Part shown: positions 47,170-57,960 of the stretch, in pieces
How positions within the stretch are numbered: position 1 is the first letter of the stretch
Layout of the letters: the number at the start of each line of letters is the position of its first letter
Source of the DNA: Hyperoodon ampullatus
Lineage: Eukaryota; Chordata; Mammalia; Artiodactyla; Ziphiidae
DNA: 64,000 bases
Assembly: GCA_949752795.1 (NCBI GenBank)
Contig: OX457061.1
Location: forward strand, 30,074,425-30,138,424
Direction: 5' to 3'
Notes under the pieces: generated by a model
Database searches by the model: none
Told to the model about the DNA's origin: nothing
The model's input: the letters and a program-made list of their open reading frames with translations, nothing else
Made by a program: the position numbers and the translations under genes

Positions 47170-49374
47170 ATTGCTCTTTTCATTGATTTCTTAAATTAAA
47201 ATCTTAGTTTATTTACTTTTTTCTGATTTGTCAACTAAAGCTTATAAAAATTTGTCTTTAAGCATAACTTTGGCTACAGCTTTTAAGTTTTAATACATGA
47301 CTGTGACTAGTTTGATGAGTAATATCAACTTAGATATATACATGAAATTTTTTTCTTTAATTCTTGATTTTAGTCATGATGGGCTGATTCTCCCTTTCCC
47401 ATCCTTTGTTGACATCTTGGACAGAATTCATGCCATTTTTGATTATTAAAATGCAGCCCAGTCACCTGTTTATTAGGCAATTCTAGTGAAAATTTGCTAG
47501 CAAGAAGAGTAAAATACATCAACTCAAATAACCATTGTGTGAAAGCGACAGGAAATGTCAACGTAAGGAAAAGAATCTTTAATGAACAAAAGGCATGCAA
47601 AATAATTGAAAATAAATAGTACTAAGTATGTTCTAGACTACTGTGTGAAATTGATTGGTGTAGCCACAAAACAGAAGAATATTTTTGAGGGAAAAAAACA
47701 TGCAGAATCATTTAAAATAAACAGGTGCTTATTATGTTCAAATTAGATTCAAAACCAGGAGGAACTCCAACCCTTTGAATTGATGGAACTCTGGAATCTG
47801 GAGCCCACCGACACTAAAAGATTTGCTTTCCCACTTGACTCTCTGACCATGAAAGAATACCAGCAATGTCGTTTGCATCGTTAGCAAAGCTTGAGAAATT
47901 TATGACTTTGGGAAGGAAGTACGTTCCCTGGAAATAGTGAGGCAAATTCAGCTTTGGGCAGAAATAGCACTGACCAATCTCAGTGGAACATAGAATTTAG
48001 CCAGAGATAGTACAGAATGTCTATAACGAAACAAATAATTGAATGCAGATATAGCGGGGGAGTTGGAGGAAAGAGGATTTACGGATATGAACTCTGCCTC
48101 TCTGGTTTCTGTATTCCTAACCTAATGTAGCTTCTCTTCCAGGAGCTAGCATGCTGAAGTGGCAAGCCACAATCCACAAATAAGCAGATGACTCCAGGAA
48201 GTTAAAAGGAAGTGTAGGAATTTTAAAGTCTAGTCTAAGAAGTCTAAACATGCTGAATTCTTACACACATTGAGGTGGTCATCCGAGGGTGGAGTTCACT
48301 GACTCATAATTTTCATGAATTTCTCACTCTCCTTCCAACCATTTTCTTAACAACACACCCCTTGACACTATTTATGATGCTGCAGAGGTGAAGGCGATTG
48401 AAATGTGGGTCCATGCTTGGGTTGAAGTCGCTGTTAGTACACTCAGAGCAAGTGTGATAAATAGATTCTGTGTTTCTCTAGGTGCCTGTCCATGTAAATT
48501 GATGACTGCTGCCCAGGGGAGTGAGCAGGCCCTGAAGACATGAAGAGAGATTAGTTTAAGTGTGACAAGCCTATAATCTGTAACGAGGAACATCTATCAC
48601 TGTCACACAAGAGAACCATGATGCTGGGAAGATCCTCTCTGCTTGAAAAAGGTCTCCCACTCCATGGCTGATAGTTTGGGGCTCCTTAGCTGCATTCCAC
48701 TTGTTCTCTCCAAAAATGCTCTTTTATTCAAATTTGACAAACTAATTAGTGCTACCATTTGGCTTTGAATGACTCAATTATGGCTGCAGTCACTTGGTTT
48801 AGTAATTACTAAAATTATGGTTTGGGCCCAAGTCCAGTTCTGTCTTTCCTCTCTTCCCCATGGAAGCAGGGAGAGGCACTTTTATAGGAAAATAGATGGT
48901 GATTCAGGAGCCAGGTTGTAACAATTCATTTTAAATGACCTCAGTCAGCGGGAAAATAAAACTTAACAGCCTGGTTTGAGAATACGGCTAAATTTTTTCT
49001 TGCTTTTTAAGAAACCTGGCACCCTGAAACTATAGGCTTGGTTTCCATGGATAATTCTAGTCTATTCATAAATTAAGCAAAGCTTTTTTTTTTCCCCCTT
49101 TTACTTTTGGTCTTATGCTAGCCTCATTAGAATTTGTTATTAACTGTTGGTTAATACATGGCATTTTGGTTTAACTAGAGCAAAGGTTCTAAGTTCTTAA
49201 TATCTCCTTCCCAGGTTGGTTTTGAAGAGAGGAAAGCCTTGAGGAGGCATACAGATCTTAATGATTCTGAAGGCATGGTTCTACTTGGTTTGGAGGCTTT
49301 ATCAGAGTTTTATTGCTGAAATCACTGGGTATACAGAAGATAATGTTTAGTCAAGTAAAGAATATGAGCAAGTT
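47170..49374. other. Intergenic DNA, no gene seen
   Basis: Mostly unique sequence with frames of 73-76 codons and no motif. 48690-48850 is a further candidate conserved noncoding stretch. Confidence 0.5.
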
Positions 49375-49510
49375 TCAAATTATGGCTCTGTTATTTTTGT
49401 TCTGTGTAACTTTGGTTAAGTCAATTTAGGTAGTGTTGTTTGTTGCACTTCTAAATGGGATTAACATGAGATACCTCCCTCATGGCATGTTTGTGAGAAC
49501 CAAATAAAGT
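49375..49510 (+). repeat. MIR SINE fragment
   Basis: MIR-like AATTATGGCTCTGTTATTTT, GTAACTTTGGTTAAGTCAA and a GGGATTAACATGAGATACC block. Confidence 0.6.
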
Positions 49511-49534
49511 ATCAAAAAGAAACACACAAAAACC

Positions 49535-50300
49535 AAATGCAACAAAAAGAAAACAGTTAAAAACATGGTAGACTTTAAAGCAACTATATCAATAATCATT
49601 TTACATGTGAAAGGTCTAAATACACCAATAAAAGACAGAGACTGTCAGAGTGGATATAAAAACAAGACTGAACTATATGTTGTCTACAAGAAATCCACTT
49701 TAAATATAAAGACTTAGATTAAAAACAAAGGGATGGAGAATGATATACCATGCTAACATTATTCAAAAGAAAGCTGAAGTAGCTATATTAATTTCATACA
49801 AAGGAGAAAAGGGAATTTTCAGAGATAAAGAGGGACATTATACAATGAAAAATGGGTCAGTTCTCTGAGAACACCACATGCACCTAACAACAGAGCATCA
49901 AAAGACATGAAGCAAAAACTGATAGAACTGCAAGGAGAAAAAGACAAATGCACAATTATGGTTAGAGACTTCAATACCACCTCTCTTTCAGTAATTGATA
50001 GATCAAACAGGCAGAAAATCAGTAAGATATAGTTTACCTGAACCACACTATCAATCAACTTGATCTAATTGACATTTATAGAATACTCCATCCAACAGCA
50101 GCTGAATACACATTCTTCTCAAGTTCACATGGAACATTCACCAGGGTAGATCACATTCTGGCTCATAAAACACACATTAACAAATTTAAAAGAATAGAAA
50201 GCATATAAAGTATGCTGTTAGACCACAGTGGAATTAAACTAGAAATCAATAACAGAAAGATAGCTGGAAAATCTCCAAATACACGGAGGATGAAGGACCA
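49535..50300 (+). mobile_element. Old L1 ORF2 endonuclease-region fragment
   Basis: L1 ORF2-like blocks in order: TACATGTGAAAGGTCTAAAT, a TTGTCTACAAGAAATCCACT catalytic-segment equivalent, AGCAGCTGAATACACATTC and AGACCACAGTGGAATTAAAC. It is old, with stops and indels and no usable frame. Confidence 0.75.
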
Positions 50301-51239
50301 TAAGGAACACAGACTGGAACAAAGCATGTACTTGGAATTTGTAGTCAATGTTTTCCTTTGTGTGTTTGTGAAGGGGTCACCTTGGCAAGAGAAGCTCCAT
50401 TCATTTGTTAGGTATAAAGAGTGAGATGCAAAGGTTGGAATGAGATCTCGTTACTCTGCCTGATAGTTAAGTTAGTAAGAATTCTCTTGTACCCCCTTGC
50501 AGAAGCTGACCTTGTCCACAAATTTGTCAATCATCATTTGTGGATTCTGTATTTGTTATTTTGCCTACTCCCTAAAATTTATTTATACCCCAAAGTCAAT
50601 GCTCCTGGTGCTTTCATGGTCATTCATGGACATGGGCAGAAAGGCAAAACATTTGAGTCATACAACCCACACATTCCCAGCTGAGGTCAGACACAGTGAC
50701 ACTCTGCCTTCTTGCTTCAGCTCTCATACTAAAACAAGTTTTCTTTTCATGGTCTATTTAGTGCTATATTTTTGCATTTCTCCCCCTTCTTTTGGTGATT
50801 TTGCTGTTTAGAATAACCTCCACATGTAATGCTGAAATGCTGGCTAGTTTTCCTAAGTGCAAGAAAACTGTGATGTGCCTTATGGAGAAAATACATGTGT
50901 TAGATGAGCTTCATTCAGGCAGGAATTATAGAGCTATTGGCTGAGAGCTCAATGTTAATGAATCAATAATATATATTAAATAAGATGTCTTTAAACAGAC
51001 ACAAGTAAAACAAGGTTATATGTATCATTCCATCAATAAAAATGTGACCAGAGGCTCAGTAGAATCTAACCCTGTATTTCCCTTAGGAGCATTGGTTCAA
51101 AGTTAACCAATTCAGTAATTGTGATGACTTTATAGAATATACCTATCCTGAATAATGAGAATTGTCTATAAGCACAATTGCTGACACCTATATAGTCCAG
51201 TCCTAGACACTGGACTTTGTGTTGAGCACAGAAAATTTA
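50301..51239. other. Intergenic DNA, no gene seen
   Basis: Overlapping forward frames of 87 and 104 codons (50421-50811) lie in different frames and show no family features. Confidence 0.5.
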
Positions 51240-51400
51240 TTCCACAAATATATATGACTCCTTCCTATATGCCAAATTTATTCTAAGTTATGAGGAAACA
51301 GGAGTATATAAACCAAGTATTTTATCCTTTTTTCCTCATGGAGCTTATAGTAATGTCAGAGAGGAAACAGACATATAAATGTATAATATGCAGGTGATGG
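51240..51400 (-). repeat. L2/MIR-class fragment
   Basis: CTTCCTATATGCCAAATTTA, AAGTTATGAGGAAACAGGAG and CATGGAGCTTATAGTAATGT fit a reverse L2-type 3' region. Confidence 0.5.
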
Positions 51401-51671
51401 TAAATGCTGTGAAGAAAACTTCCATGCTCTAATATATAGATTAAGTACATAAACCTCAGAGAAGTTAACTAAGTTGTTTATGAAAGACAAATCCATATGA
51501 AAAGAGTCAAAACTTAAACTCAGAATTTCTGGCTTCAAAATCCATGCTTTTTCAACTAATTTACACTTGATTCTTTTCATGAATGTACATACTACAGCTT
51601 CTTGGTAGGAGAACTGCTTCTGGATCTAGTGAGGAAACCCCTACCTCAAACGCAATCATTTTAGATGGTAC

Positions 51672-51842
51672 AGCAGTGGTTCTCAACATGAGGGGCAATT
51701 GTGCCTCCCTAGAGGACATTTAACAATATCTTGAGACATTTATGATTGTCATACTTGGTGGGGGATATTGACATCTATTGGTTAGAGACCAGGAACGGTA
51801 CTTAACATTCTACAAAGTAAAACAAAGAATTATCTGGCCCTA
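51672..51842 (+). repeat. MER20 (hAT-Charlie) element, partial
   Basis: Forward MER20 opening CAGTGGTTCTCAACATGAGG, then TTGAGACATTTATGATTGTC and AAAGAATTATCTGGCCC. It is the second MER20 in the window, in opposite orientation to the one at 18038. Confidence 0.75.
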
Positions 51843-52379
51843 ATGGTGCTTAGATAGAAACTCTGCTCTAGAGCCATGGAACTTGGGGAACCGCCCCCCC
51901 CCACCCCGTCCAAAAAACAGAAAATTAAGGTTTCTAAGTAGGTAGCTCAGAACTCAGGTAAGAAAATACAGGATCTGATCTCTTGGCTACTAATCATCAG
52001 ATAACTTGTTCAGCATCATCCTGCCATTGTCAATTTATGATCTTCCTAAGTCTAAAGTTCTCTCACTTTGGATGCCAGTGCATCCCTTTCCCAACAACCT
52101 CTTCCATTCTAAACTTCTTCAGAATTTTGAGTATTTAGGAACCAAGGAGTAAAAATGAGAAGAAAAGGAAAGGAAGAAATTGATGGCAGAAAAAAATGGA
52201 GAGATAGACTGAAATACAAAGCATCCAGAAGAGAAACCTGAATGGCCTTCTCTTATGTTCTCCATTCTTCCCTCTCATCCTTCATCTAGTTCTCCTCACT
52301 CTTCAACAGATATTTATCAAGTATTTTTACAGTGTTAGACACAGTGTACAGATGAGAGCATCGCCTGAGAGCACTTTAT

Positions 52380-52530
52380 TACTAATAAGCATTGTATTTT
52401 ACAAAGTACTTTTTGCATCTGTTATCTCATTTGAGTCTTTCTATAAGCCTTATTTTACAGATAAGTAACCGAGACTCAGGGAGCATATGTGAATTTGGCC
52501 AGGGTAACAGTAGAACAAGAACTCATGTCT
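52380..52530 (-). repeat. MIR SINE fragment
   Basis: CTGTTATCTCATTTGAGTC, TTATTTTACAGATAAGTAAC and AACAAGAACTCATGTCTG match reverse MIR. Confidence 0.65.
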
Positions 52531-54605
52531 GTACTGTTCTTTCCTCCATATAGGGCTGACATAGGTATGAAGGTTATGGGGAATGTGGTTCTATATTACC
52601 TTACGGTTACAAGTATATCAGAAATGGTGTCTATTTTGAATTATAAAATCACACAAAACACTTTTTTTTTTAAAGTAATGCACTGTCTTGGGAATTCATA
52701 ATGAAACCTACTCAAGATAACACTAAAACGGCTATTCTATTAAACTGTGTTAGGGGCTGAGCACTGACACAACGTTGCTTATCTAATTCCCCAAAATAGC
52801 TCATGAGCTAAACTGGTTTCTCCTGGGTCTGAGAGAGGTCCAATAGCCTGGGTAAGCGTGACTAAACTTAAAAGGAGAATAACAGAAAGTAAAGCCAAAA
52901 AATAAAAATAAAAATAAAAAGGAAAACATTTTATTTTGAATGACTTCCCAATTGCATTGTCTATATTAACTGGTATTTAGCTATGGATGAATAAAGGTTC
53001 TGAAAAAGCACAACTTTTAATAATTTTGAACCAAAAAGTTGGTACAGAGACAACCAAGATGTTGATTAACCACTTTGCACATATGCTAACAGGTTTCTTC
53101 AGATTTTGCATTTAAAGAGACAGTGACAATTTTCTGACTAAATAATTTAAATCCAAATATTAATATCAGAATAGCAACTGTTCTTTAGGTAGTGCGTTCA
53201 TCAGGAAAACCTATATTCCACCTCATGCTCCTGCTCTCTTCTGAGTCAGACCACACATTACAGTGTTGGCTCTGACTGGTCTATTGGAAAATTAAACAGT
53301 TCTGGCAACCTATAAGTCATGGATGTGAATTCTGTCTTAATCAAGGCTTGCATGTTCAAGTCACCTGAGACACCACTGGGAAATATAAGATACCAAGTTT
53401 CATGGAAAACTTGCCTTGTGTTCTAAATTCTGTCTCTAAGGCAAACAAAACAGAAGTGATCCCCTACAACCAAATTAATCCAATGGCTAAGGTTCAAATG
53501 CATGTGGACACTTCCAGGTCCTCTAGGAGGTAAATTTGCTAAATAACGTAATTTGTTTCTGTCATTTTTGCTTTTCAAGATGAATGATGACTTAGTGAAA
53601 GCATCGTTTACGGAAAGAATAGTTTGAAACCATCCATAAAAGAAGGGATGAAGTTCATGCACATCCAGCATATTCATTTTATTTTCTGATTCTCTTAGGA
53701 GTCAAATTTGCTGTTATTTTTGTGGACTCATGCTTATGATGGCTATTTCTTGTTAGTGACTTTTGATTGTGAACTCATTTAGAGGAAATTTGTCATGAGA
53801 CCTGGCTTTGTTATGTTCCTCCAGGAAGCATGTGTGTTTGCCTCTGCCAGTTGCCTGTGGTCACTACCAATCTCAAAATAAATGATCCTTTTGAGGTTTT
53901 TAGGAAAACTGAGTGTTTGAATTTAGTCTGCAGCCATACTTAATTGTTTCTGGTTACAAAATCTCAGCTAAGATTTCCTGCTGACTATTGTGTGGGGTGA
54001 TTTTTTGTTTTTCTAATTCACTTTTTCAGTAAGAATGTAAACTTTTGGGTGCACAGATTTATGCAGAGGTTTCCCATTAGACATTCAAACTTGGGCAGAG
54101 TCCATTCTTTGTCTCCTATCATCTGCAGCTCTCAGTTCTTTCCTAACTGAAGATCAAGGATACCAGATACGGGCAACTAGTGGTATCAGAGCTCACTTCC
54201 CTCTCTAGATTTCTACTTTTATTTATTTATTGATTTGGCCTCTGAGAATTTTACTCATTACCTCTCAGTTTAAGCTGAGATATATTTACAATTAGCTACA
54301 TTTACTTATAGCTAGCATTATTTTGTTATTCCTAGTGGGACAATTTTTCAAGGTGTCTAGTTCACAATACTGCCAGAAATTAATGATTACTAAGATTTTT
54401 ATAATAGTTTCTCATTCTTCTATATAAATTTTTCCATTTAACAATATATTCAGCCATCTTTACCTATTAGTATGTATAGATTTGCCTATTTTTTTGGAAT
54501 GGCTACGTAATGTTAAATACTATGGATAAACCATCATTTATTTAACAAGTTCCCTACCAATGGATATTTCAATTGTTTTCAGGGTTTTTTTGTTATTAGA
54601 AAATC

Positions 54606-54608
<3 letters not shown>
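52531..54608. other. Intergenic DNA upstream of the TOPORS-like gene
   Basis: No repeat is confidently named. 54410-54600, continuing after the (AT)n tract to about 54860, resembles an old L1-type 3' region (TAGAATTGCTAGATTAAAGG). No upstream exon of TOPORSL could be recognised. Confidence 0.45.

Positions 54609-54661
<53 letters not shown>
54609..54661 (+). repeat. (AT)n microsatellite
   Basis: About 26 AT dinucleotides, perfectly alternating and self-complementary. It lies about 450 bases upstream of the RING remnant of the TOPORS-like gene. Confidence 0.97.
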
Positions 54662-54662
<1 letters not shown>

Positions 54663-55051
54663 GTTTGAAGATGTGTATATCTAGATTAAAACTCTAGAGT
54701 TAGAATTGCTAGATTAAAGGATCTGATACTTAAATTTTGATGTTTATTTCCAATTTGCTTTTCAGAGTTTGCAATAACAAATTTGAGAGAGAAAGAGAAA
54801 ATTAGTGTGCTTGAATCCTCACTGCCTTGTCTACATTGGGTTTTATTGAGAACATTATTTATTAATTTGAGGGAATAGTTTGCTTAACTTTATTCTAGAA
54901 TTTATTCCATAGAGACAAAACATATTACAGAAATATGCATGGAATGGTTTTAATAGATATTTTTCATGCCAGATGAGGGACTGATTTGAACCGATTTTTC
55001 TCACATACAACTGAGAAATATAATCTGTTCAGGGCAATGCAATTAGATTTC

Positions 55052-55230
55052 TCATCTGACTGTGAGTGCCCTAACTGTCTGGAGAGTATATAGAATGAGG
55101 CCGATTGGAATCCCTGTTCCAACAAGAGCAGTAATGAATACTTACATTCAAAACTAAGGAAGAAATCTATGCCTTCGCCCAGCGTGCAGTGCTTTCCTTC
55201 ACAGTGTTGTTCCACCAGGCCAGAGGATGA
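55052..55230 (+). other. Decayed RING finger of the TOPORS-like gene
   Basis: Reading the TOPORSL frame upstream of its first ATG gives a stretch that aligns without gaps over 55 residues to the TOPORS RING and the AEDD motif that follows it (TOPORS recalled from memory). The first knuckle survives as CPNCLES (TOPORS has CPICLDR) and the third zinc cysteine is kept at 55115-55117. The histidine of the LHKF motif is Asn, the next two cysteines are Ser and Tyr, and the last CPLC knuckle reads PSPS. So three of eight zinc ligands remain. A TAG at 55091-55093 occupies the ninth alignment position. Such a domain could not bind two zinc ions or recruit an E2. Confidence 0.65.
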
Positions 55231-56203
55231 CACCAAAGAAGACTCAGTGTTTCTTCCCTCAGAAGAAGAAAGCTATGTAGTAACTTCTGAAAACAATCAT
55301 CTTGGTCTAAACCTTGAGGGCATTACAAGGAACATCAGACCATTGAGAGAGCTGACTGTCCAGGAGTTACTGAGAAAGTTTGGAGACAGCAAGAAGTTCC
55401 AACCAAACTCCATGTCTGTGGGTCACTTTAGAGACCAGGTGGTAATGAAGTTCAGAAGAGCTCTGTATTATTCGGGAATTTGGGTGGCACATGGCCAAGG
55501 CTACAGATTCGAAAAGCACTTGTCAGTCAGTTATTTCAAGAGAAACCCTGGTTGCCTACACCGGCTGGTCCGCTGGCTGAAAAGGGAACTAACAGCTGTT
55601 TATGGAGCTTATGGCTACACAGTGAAGAATATCCTAGCCACCATTCTCCATCACATGACAAAATATGATCTGGACAGTGAATCCTTCATTAACCTCCTAG
55701 AACCTTATCTCCAACAACACACCCACCATTTTCTGCATGAATTTATCAGTTTTGTTCATTCACCTTACAACATGGAGATTTATGACCAACAAGCCATCTA
55801 TCAATTTCCTTCTGCTTCACCTTGGGTAGAAAAGAGGTCTGTTGCATCAGCTCCTGTTTTGCCTTTGTCTAAGGATCAGACTGTACTGGCATCTCAACAT
55901 GATATAAAACAGTCTACAAACACCCGGGGCCAATGGAATAATGAGCAGAGGTCTCTGTCAGGCTTGAAAGCATTTCCAAATGGTAACACTTCCTTGAAGA
56001 AATCTGAAATCCCATTACTCCATCATAAAGCAGCAAGCAAAATCCGTGCTTGGATCAAAGATAAGTCAGAACCAGGAGATCACAAAGGTATAACTTATAC
56101 CAATAGCATGCTCCTGAATTGGGCTACCAAGGGAGAGGGGCCCAGGCTTACTGAATTGCAAAAAAAAAAAAAAATGTTAAAGAGAGGAAGACAGAAGGGA
56201 TAA
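55169..56203 (+). CDS. TOPORSL: TOPORS-like protein, N-terminal frame (central TOPORS domain, no working RING)
   Basis: This 344-codon frame is the conserved part of a TOPORS paralogue. TOPORS is a nuclear RING ubiquitin E3 and SUMO E3 ligase that binds topoisomerase I and p53. Residues about 86-214 match, from memory, the globular PWI-like region that follows the RING in TOPORS; clear landmarks are FRRALY (95-100), RNPGCLHRLV then WLKREL (125-141), KYDLDS (165-170) and HEFISF then HSPYNME (190-203). Residues about 15-25 (STRPEDDTKED) match the segment just after the RING. The start shown is the first ATG after a TAG at 55091; it lies inside the former RING, so it is either a new start or not a start at all. 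The frame runs into a 15-A tract (56160-56174) and stops 10 codons later, while another frame opens at the same tract. No intron is visible; the corresponding part of TOPORS is also one large exon, so this does not prove retroposition. Family assignment is secure, coding status is not. Confidence 0.8.
   Translation: MPSPSVQCFPSQCCSTRPEDDTKEDSVFLPSEEESYVVTSENNHLGLNLEGITRNIRPLRELTVQELLRKFGDSKKFQPNSMSVGHFRDQVVMKFRRALYYSGIWVAHGQGYRFEKHLSVSYFKRNPGCLHRLVRWLKRELTAVYGAYGYTVKNILATILHHMTKYDLDSESFINLLEPYLQQHTHHFLHEFISFVHSPYNMEIYDQQAIYQFPSASPWVEKRSVASAPVLPLSKDQTVLASQHDIKQSTNTRGQWNNEQRSLSGLKAFPNGNTSLKKSEIPLLHHKAASKIRAWIKDKSEPGDHKGITYTNSMLLNWATKGEGPRLTELQKKKKMLKRGRQKG
56160..56174 (+). repeat. A15 homopolymer at the TOPORSL frameshift
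   Basis: Fifteen consecutive adenines encode a Lys run and separate the two TOPORSL frames. Homopolymers of this length are prone both to replication slippage and to sequencing or assembly error, so the shift may not be real. Confidence 0.9.
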
Positions 56204-57132
56204 AGTTGTTTCCTTGTCATGCCCAGGATATGGGAAAGAGTGAAACAACTGTACTCACCGTCAGTTCTCCAGCAATTCTTAATCAGGGGCAGCCATGGAA
56301 GAATAGCCTAAGAGAAAAAAAGGTTTTGAACGTTGGCCAGCAGATCAATTTCCAGAAAAAAGAAGAAAAAAACAAATGTTCAGATTCTCCACCAAAGACA
56401 TTTCAGAGAAGACTGCCCAGACAAATATCCTTAATAAATTGCAAATCCAGAAAGAGGGACCCTTCCTGGAGTTGCATTTCAGAAACTGCCTTTTCTTCTA
56501 AGAGAGATGGTAGGAAGCTGAGCTCTTTCAGAAAAAAGAGGATGAAGTGCAGACAACCCTCCCAGTTTGCAGAAGTTGGTTCACACTGCAGTAGGGGAAT
56601 CCAAAGACAATCAATGTCCAGAACTCAGAAATCCAAATCCTGGTGTTCTAGACTTACAAAGAGATCTGTAAGCAGAGATTCAAGTAATCTCTCTCTGAGA
56701 GGAAGCCACAGAAGAGAACACTTCACCCTGAATATATGCTGTGAGCCCTCAAAAGAAAAGAAGGCGCATGGCTATGAATCAGACTGTGGGAGACCATCTT
56801 CAGTCACCGTCCAATACATGAAGCTTCCTTCAACGGCTGGGAAGAGACCCAAGTGTCCTTCTAAAAGTGAAGATTCTTCCCAATCTGGAAGCCACTGTAA
56901 CAGTCCCACATGCCTACAGAGGGAGAAACACATATCCCCAAGTAAAGAAGAGATGAAGTCCAAAACCACACTTCCTAGAGCTAGAAAAACCAGAGCAGTT
57001 AGGCATAGAAGAAACAAATGTCAGTGTTCAGAAACACAAACTACAGAGGAAGTCAGTGATGAAATGGGGGATCTGAATGATGTGAGGCAAAAGAGTAGTC
57101 TTTCTGAGTGTGCACCTTCCTGCAAGAGGTAA
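56161..57132 (+). CDS. TOPORSL: TOPORS-like protein, C-terminal frame (basic, Ser-rich), out of frame with the N-terminal part
   Basis: A frame open from the A15 tract to TAA at 57130-57132 (323 codons; first internal ATG at 56206) continues the TOPORS-like protein one frame away from the upstream ORF. It is rich in Lys, Arg and Ser with many short basic clusters (for example KSRKRD, FRKKRMK, RGSHRRE), as expected for the low-complexity Arg/Ser-rich, nuclear-localising C-terminal half of TOPORS. It has no recognisable fold. A 323-codon open frame in AT-rich DNA, starting exactly where the upstream frame closes, argues that both were one reading frame until a change in the A run: one added A or two removed would rejoin them. 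In the same frame a further 30 hydrophilic codons follow the TAA up to TGA at 57223-57225. Similarity to TOPORS in this half is compositional, so its identity rests on position. Confidence 0.65.
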   Translation, partial: KKKKNVKERKTEGIKLFPCHAQDMGKSETTVLTVSSPAILNQGQPWKNSLREKKVLNVGQQINFQKKEEKNKCSDSPPKTFQRRLPRQISLINCKSRKRDPSWSCISETAFSSKRDGRKLSSFRKKRMKCRQPSQFAEVGSHCSRGIQRQSMSRTQKSKSWCSRLTKRSVSRDSSNLSLRGSHRREHFTLNICCEPSKEKKAHGYESDCGRPSSVTVQYMKLPSTAGKRPKCPSKSEDSSQSGSHCNSPTCLQREKHISPSKEEMKSKTTLPRARKTRAVRHRRNKCQCSETQTTEEVSDEMGDLNDVRQKSSLSECAPSCKR

Positions 57133-57225
57133 ATCCAAAAGAAAAAGGAGAATCCAAGCCTTGAGAAACATCACCAGGCCAAAAATGAACAGAAAGGAGA
57201 CAAAGTATCAGAAACACAGAGGTGA

Positions 57226-57960
57226 AAATTGTTTTGAAAGGCCAGTCACTCTACTCATCTAGCCACCAAGAATCTTTGAAAGTATGAATACAATCTGAAA
57301 AAGATCACCGAAAAGATTCATCCCATCACTTTTATGACTGGAACTAAAAGCCCAATAATTAAATTCAAGGCTCCTTTTGGAGACAAATGCATATTATTAA
57401 ATTGGTCATATATGTAAATATTATTTTTGTCTGCTTTTGTCTTATGAACAGAATTATTAAAATATTTGACTTATATTTTAGTTGTCAGATTTAACTATGA
57501 AGACTGGCTGCCAAGAGTTGCAAACACTATAGAAACAATAGGAGTATATGTTACTAAACACAAGTTATGCCTATTAAGTATTATAAAACACACACATAAT
57601 GTGTATATATATATATATATTCCAAGTTTAGTCATATTCCAAGTTTTAGTTCCTGGAAAATGAGGCAGCATGGTCACTGTCTTAAGATACAGTTATTGTG
57701 TTCAAGGATTTCAAATCTAGTTGTGAAAATAGATGCAAATAAGTAGGAAACAATGAACATCTGTGGGGTATTCGGTACTACCTTCCTGTCTCCCCACCCT
57801 GAAAACTGTGCCTTCACATGCCCTGAGAGCTAGATGTCTTCCTTAAAAGGTGCCAGGATTTTAGATAACTCTGATTCCCTATCCACCAAAACCTGGCCCA
57901 GCAATGGCAACTACACTTAAGGCAAGCTAATCATAGTATTTTGTCCCTCTGGTCACACAA
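57226..57960. other. 3' flank of the TOPORS-like gene
   Basis: 57240-57350 contains short Ser/His-rich readings (such as KDSSHHFYDWN) that could be decayed C-terminal coding sequence or 3' UTR. A short (AT)n lies at 57604-57620. No clear AATAAA site was placed. Confidence 0.4.

Larger units (their letters stand above)
55052..57225 (+). pseudogene. TOPORSL: TOPORSL locus, probable pseudogene or RING-less gene
   Basis: The whole recognisable locus, from a decayed RING through the central domain to the basic C-terminus. Disruptions visible in the sequence are a TAG at 55091-55093 within the former RING, a one-frame shift at the A15 run (56160-56174) and possibly the TAA at 57130 if the frame once ran on to 57223. 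Against full decay, about 650 codons remain open apart from those points, and the central domain keeps its hydrophobic and charged landmarks. From general knowledge, a TOPORS-like paralogue exists in mammals (Toporsl in mouse, a pseudogene in human), so loss in some lineages is plausible. No promoter or poly(A) signal could be assigned with confidence. The surrounding several kilobases show no other gene. Confidence 0.7.

Noticed and set aside
57466..57663. 65-codon frame downstream of TOPORSL as a further exon
   Set aside because: It runs through an AT microsatellite and has no similarity to the TOPORS family.
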